Source of the DNA: Thermodesulfovibrio sp.
Lineage (GTDB): Bacteria > Nitrospirota > Thermodesulfovibrionia > Thermodesulfovibrionales > Thermodesulfovibrionaceae
DNA length: 56,275 bases
Assembly: GCA_025057595.1 (NCBI GenBank)
Contig: JANXBK010000009.1
Coordinates: 1 to 56,275, forward strand
Direction of reading: 5' to 3'
Shown piece after piece: positions 52,868-56,275 of this stretch. Numbering within the stretch: position 1 is the first letter of the stretch; every line of letters begins with the position of its first letter. Under the pieces are notes generated by a model. The model worked only from the letters and a program-made list of their open reading frames with translations, did no database searches and was not told where the DNA came from. The translations under genes and the position numbers were made by a program.

Positions 52868-53373
52868 TAAACTTTTATCACTGCTTCATTAAAATCCTTA
52901 ATCTTTTTAGGAGGCGGAGTTTCATCGGGATAACCAATTCCCATACAAGCAATAACTCTTAAATTTTTAGGAATATCAATAATCCTTCTTACATAGTTTT
53001 CTCTTTCTTGAGAGTCAGGATGATAAATTGCTCCCCAGCAAGCTCCTAATCCAAGACTATGAGCCTCAAGTAAAAGTAACATCAATGCACATCCCATATC
53101 CTCAAGCCAATGATTACTCTTTGCTGGATCAGCAAGAGCTACTACAACATAGGGTGCTCCTTCAAGAAACTCTGTATAAGGTTGAGCTTTACTTAACTGT
53201 TTTATTTTTTCTTTATCCTTAACAATAATAAAATACCATGGCTGGGAGTTTTTAGCAGAAGGTGCATACAGTGCTGCTTCAATACATCTTTTAATCATAT
53301 CCTCTGGTGGTACTTCCTTTTTGTATTTTCTTATACTTCTGCGAGTTTTAATTATGTCAAATATATCTTTCAT
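52864..53373 (-). CDS. Nitroreductase-family FMN oxidoreductase
   Basis: 169 residues. The FMN-binding N-terminus RRSIRKYKKE (about 11-20) and YAPSAKNSQPWYFIIV (about 35-50) are typical, as is LGLGACWGAIYHP near 110. It reduces nitro groups, quinones or similar acceptors with NAD(P)H. It follows the reverse gyrase gene by ten bases on the same strand, with an AGGAGG ribosome site, so the two may be cotranscribed. It has no relation to the SagB-type gene at 48149 beyond the superfamily. Confidence 0.92.
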   Translation of the reverse strand: MKDIFDIIKTRRSIRKYKKEVPPEDMIKRCIEAALYAPSAKNSQPWYFIIVKDKEKIKQLSKAQPYTEFLEGAPYVVVALADPAKSNHWLEDMGCALMLLLLEAHSLGLGACWGAIYHPDSQERENYVRRIIDIPKNLRVIACMGIGYPDETPPPKKIKDFNEAVIKVY

Positions 53374-53383
53374 ATTCTGCCTC

Positions 53384-56275
53384 CTAATAAGTTCTTGTTT
53401 TTAAAATCTCCTTGTACAACTCATAAAGAACATCTCTATACTCAACACTGCCTTCTTCAACCTTATCCATAAGAGTTTCAAGCTGTCTTGTAAAATCCTC
53501 AGAAAGAAAGTTTTTAATTTCTTCTTTATTTTTTAAATAAAAATAAACTTTTTTCCCAAGCTCAGTAGGAATTAAAAAACCTTTTACTTCCCTTACATAG
53601 CCTCTTTCTATTAACTTTTCTACTATTGTGGCATAAGTTGAGGGTCTTCCAATTCCCTTTTGTTTCATCTCCCATACAATTTCTCCATGAGTATAAAGAG
53701 GCTGTTTTGGTTGTTGCCTAAACTCTTTTGAATGTGTCACATTGAATACTCCCTCAGTTTCAGGATATACATCAACTTTTAAAATCCTATTCCATCCATC
53801 TTCAATAATTTTTGTTCTTAGATCAGCAGTCTGTTCCTTATCTAAAGCTTTAATTTTTATTTGAGAAAAAATAGACTTAATAGGCTTCATTTGACTTGCA
53901 ATAAATCTATTAAATATTAATTCATACAAAAGAAGATGCTGTTTGGTTAATCCATCAATTTGTCCACTCATAACCATTGAGCTTAACTCCTCTGGTTCTA
54001 TAGCCTTAGTAGGTCTTATACATTCGTGAGCTCCTTTATCTGCCCATTGTTTGGGTGAAAAATGATTCTCTCCAAACTCTTCAGTTATAAACTCTCGCGC
54101 TAATGTTAATCCTATATCAGAGACTCTTTGAGAGTCAGTTCTATGATAGGTTATAAATCCTAACTCAAAAAGGGTTTGAGCCAACTCCATTGTTTTGTAT
54201 AAAGAGAATCCATATCGGTCAAAGGCATCTTTAAGCATTGTATCAGTTCTGTAGGGTGGTGGAGGATTTTCAGTTTTTTCAGTTTTCTTTATAATTTCTA
54301 AAGTAACCTCACTTAAACTATTTAAAAACTGAATCGCCTCTCGTTTATCCTCAAAATCAAAATTAAATTTTAATTTTTTGTCTTCCCTAAAGATCGTTAC
54401 AATAATTTTGTATACTCTTTCTTTGTTCTGTCTTTCTCTTTCGATTATCCAACCAAGCACAGGTGTCTGAACTCTGCCTGCTGAAAGAGTATACTTACCA
54501 AATGTTTTATGAAGTAGCTGAGAAAACTCAAAACCAACCCATCTGTCTGCAACTCTTCTTACAATTTGAGCTTTTACCAGATTTAGATCAAAATCCCTTG
54601 GAGTTGCTAACGCATTCTTTATTGCTCTTTTTGTTACTTCATGAAACTCCATTCTTTTTATATCTTTTACATAGGGTTTCATAATTCCATAAATATCCCA
54701 TCCAATTTTTTCTCCCTCGGTGTCAGGATCAGTAGCAACAAGCACTTGATCTACCTCAAGGGCTATTTTCCTTAAGCTATTAATTATAGAGTCTTTACCT
54801 TCAATGGATTCATATATAGGAACGATATCTTGATTAACATTTACTCCGTAGAAAGCTTCCTTTTTAGTAAGGTCTACTATATGACCAAAGGAAGAAGTGA
54901 TTATTATATATATGTCTTGAGTAGAAGTTTCATATACATCATGCTCTATTATTCTTCTTCTTATAGGCTTTCCAAAAAAATTTGCAATTGTTTTAGCTTT
55001 ATTAGGAGACTCAACTACAATTAAAACAGGTTTTAATAAATCTTTGGATTCGATAGACTTTTTTGTTATTAGAAAACTTTTTATCTTTTCTCTGTCATAA
55101 TCGATCTCCTTTAGAAGACTGTCTAAATCAAGCTCTTTAGTAGAAATAAATTTTATATCTTCAGCAAACCATCTAATTTTTTTCATTAAATGATTAAAAG
55201 CCGATTTATCATCAATTAGAATTAAAGACAGTCCTTTAGTTATTCCACCAGCATACATTCTTGAAACTCTTCCGCTTGCCTGTAAATATCCTGTAGCATC
55301 AGAGACAACTAAAAAATAGCCTTCCTCTGTAACCTTAAGTGTTAACTCTTCTGAAGATCTTAAAAGATTTAGAATTTCCTCTGAAGTAAGAAAATTTCCT
55401 ATTTCACTACGAAGAGTATCAATCTTTTGCTTAATTTGAGACTTTTGTATTATCTGCTCATTTAAGTATTGATATTTTTTAAGTTGCTCAAGCCATTTAT
55501 TTATTTTTGCTGTATACTGAGGAAATTTCTTTACAATAAAGGAACGAATTGAAGAAATTCCCCACATCAGATGATTTAAATTTGATTCAAAGTTAAGAGA
55601 GACAACAATCTTTGGAACACTATAAAAAATAGAATATCTTACGACATGAGGCATATCAAAGCCTCTTGCAAGAGGATTCTTATATGATGCTATTCCAACT
55701 AAGACATCTATCTGACCATTTTCGTAGGATTTTAGTATATCCTCATCAATTTCTTCATAAGAGATAGCTTTTATGCCATTTTGATTTAATCTTTCTACTA
55801 CTTCCTCTACATAGTCCTTTCCCTTATCAGAAGAAAGAAAGACTAAACCGCCTTTTCCAAGTTTTTTAATCCAGTAAATGAGATCTTCTTCATAAGTATA
55901 GGCATCTACAACATTTCTCATATAAAATGTAGGTGTTCCTACTTCAAATCCAAGTAATTCTCTGAAAAGCTTAACTCTACTTGAACGGGGAGAAGAAGTA
56001 GCTGAAGAGACAACTAAAACACCTTTGCATTTATTTTTTATTTCATCTATTTGTTTTTGAAGTTCATTTATTTTTTGCCAGTCAGCCTCTATTTTTTTAT
56101 CCTTTGCTTTGAAAAAGATGAGCTGCATTGCTTTTTTAACATCTTCCTCTGAAAAACCAAGTAAATAAAGGATTTTGTCTATATTTTTTGCAGTCTTCAA
56201 AAATGAGTCAACATCATCAACGAATATAAAATCAAAATCTTTTGGAATAATCTGAAAGTTTTTATAAAGAAACAT
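53384..56275 (-). CDS. rgy: Reverse gyrase, N-terminal part cut by the window edge
   Basis: The visible 963 residues lack the N-terminal zinc finger and Walker A region, which lie beyond the right edge; the Met at the edge is probably internal. Helicase motifs seen are II (FVDDVDSF), III (VVSSATSSP) and VI (QASGRVSRMY). The topoisomerase IA half starts at LIVVESPNKAKTI, has the acidic VATDPDTEGEKIGWD and the catalytic tyrosine in GFITYHRTDSQR, and ends with the KGIGRPSTYA segment. The usual second zinc finger between toprim and the following region is absent. It introduces positive supercoils with ATP and marks a thermophile. Confidence 0.95.
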   Translation of the reverse strand: MFLYKNFQIIPKDFDFIFVDDVDSFLKTAKNIDKILYLLGFSEEDVKKAMQLIFFKAKDKKIEADWQKINELQKQIDEIKNKCKGVLVVSSATSSPRSSRVKLFRELLGFEVGTPTFYMRNVVDAYTYEEDLIYWIKKLGKGGLVFLSSDKGKDYVEEVVERLNQNGIKAISYEEIDEDILKSYENGQIDVLVGIASYKNPLARGFDMPHVVRYSIFYSVPKIVVSLNFESNLNHLMWGISSIRSFIVKKFPQYTAKINKWLEQLKKYQYLNEQIIQKSQIKQKIDTLRSEIGNFLTSEEILNLLRSSEELTLKVTEEGYFLVVSDATGYLQASGRVSRMYAGGITKGLSLILIDDKSAFNHLMKKIRWFAEDIKFISTKELDLDSLLKEIDYDREKIKSFLITKKSIESKDLLKPVLIVVESPNKAKTIANFFGKPIRRRIIEHDVYETSTQDIYIIITSSFGHIVDLTKKEAFYGVNVNQDIVPIYESIEGKDSIINSLRKIALEVDQVLVATDPDTEGEKIGWDIYGIMKPYVKDIKRMEFHEVTKRAIKNALATPRDFDLNLVKAQIVRRVADRWVGFEFSQLLHKTFGKYTLSAGRVQTPVLGWIIERERQNKERVYKIIVTIFREDKKLKFNFDFEDKREAIQFLNSLSEVTLEIIKKTEKTENPPPPYRTDTMLKDAFDRYGFSLYKTMELAQTLFELGFITYHRTDSQRVSDIGLTLAREFITEEFGENHFSPKQWADKGAHECIRPTKAIEPEELSSMVMSGQIDGLTKQHLLLYELIFNRFIASQMKPIKSIFSQIKIKALDKEQTADLRTKIIEDGWNRILKVDVYPETEGVFNVTHSKEFRQQPKQPLYTHGEIVWEMKQKGIGRPSTYATIVEKLIERGYVREVKGFLIPTELGKKVYFYLKNKEEIKNFLSEDFTRQLETLMDKVEEGSVEYRDVLYELYKEILKTRTY

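Noticed and set aside
1-56275. CRISPR arrays, insertion sequences, rRNA genes and prophage genes
   Set aside because: No regularly spaced repeats, transposase, integrase or phage structural genes, and no rRNA-like sequence were seen on either strand.

Overview
The window is AT-rich, gene-dense bacterial DNA. It most likely comes from a thermophilic, anaerobic, probably sulfate-reducing bacterium of the Thermodesulfovibrio (Nitrospirota) type. This rests on the combination of a reverse gyrase (thermophile marker), an Hmc-type transmembrane electron-transfer complex with a 16-haem cytochrome (typical of sulfate reducers), an 11-subunit complex I without NuoEFG, a group 4 Hyf-like [NiFe] hydrogenase, and very low G+C. 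The taxonomic name is inferred from gene content, not from a database match.

Layout. 1-286: 5' end of a trpB2-type gene (minus). 287-650: a gene-free stretch with divergent promoters that share one -35 box, a candidate small RNA and two strong hairpins. 651-2617: ubiX, hemH, queF and tRNA-Arg(ACG). 2693-9733: an eight-gene Hmc/Tmc-type operon (beta-propeller TmcD, HmcE, HmcF, 16-haem HmcA, a 38-residue HmcD-like membrane peptide, HmcB, HmcC) thought to pass electrons between a periplasmic cytochrome pool and a cytoplasmic CCG/HdrD-like protein. 9720-16449 (minus): a CNNM/CorC membrane protein, then an amino-acid operon (ilvB, ilvN, a probable citrate/homocitrate-type synthase, an NAD-isocitrate-dehydrogenase-like enzyme) and a TIM-barrel isomerase. 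16547-20784: an NAD-sugar epimerase/dehydratase, an HD-GYP protein, tRNA-His(GTG), an EAL protein and a GGDEF cyclase, forming a local c-di-GMP cluster. 20920-25806: a DUF72 protein, a VKOR-glutaredoxin fusion, a sirtuin, an AmpG-like permease and NagZ.

25818-35724 (minus) is the nuoABCDHIJKLMN operon, with nagZ and the permease apparently at its 3' end. 35840-37731: UDP-glucose dehydrogenase and a TPR protein. 37816-47321: a Hyf-type membrane hydrogenase operon (large subunit fused to a NuoC-like domain, ferredoxin, three antiporter-like subunits, HyfC, HyfE, small subunit) ending with its maturation protease. The same strand continues with DUF488, cupin, SagB-type nitroreductase, aldo/keto reductase, alpha/beta hydrolase and M28 peptidase genes. 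51447-56275: an unfamiliar 317-residue protein, a 4HBT thioesterase, a nitroreductase and a reverse gyrase cut by the right edge.

Physiologically, Hmc, the 11-subunit complex I and the Hyf-type hydrogenase give three membrane routes joining low-potential electron carriers or H2 to quinone, cytochromes and ion gradients. Two genome-wide habits also show. All six convergent protein-gene pairs overlap tail to tail with no room for a terminator. Many first genes have a -10 box (often of the extended form TGnTATnAT) only about 5-8 bases before the start codon and no Shine-Dalgarno, suggesting leaderless or nearly leaderless mRNAs.
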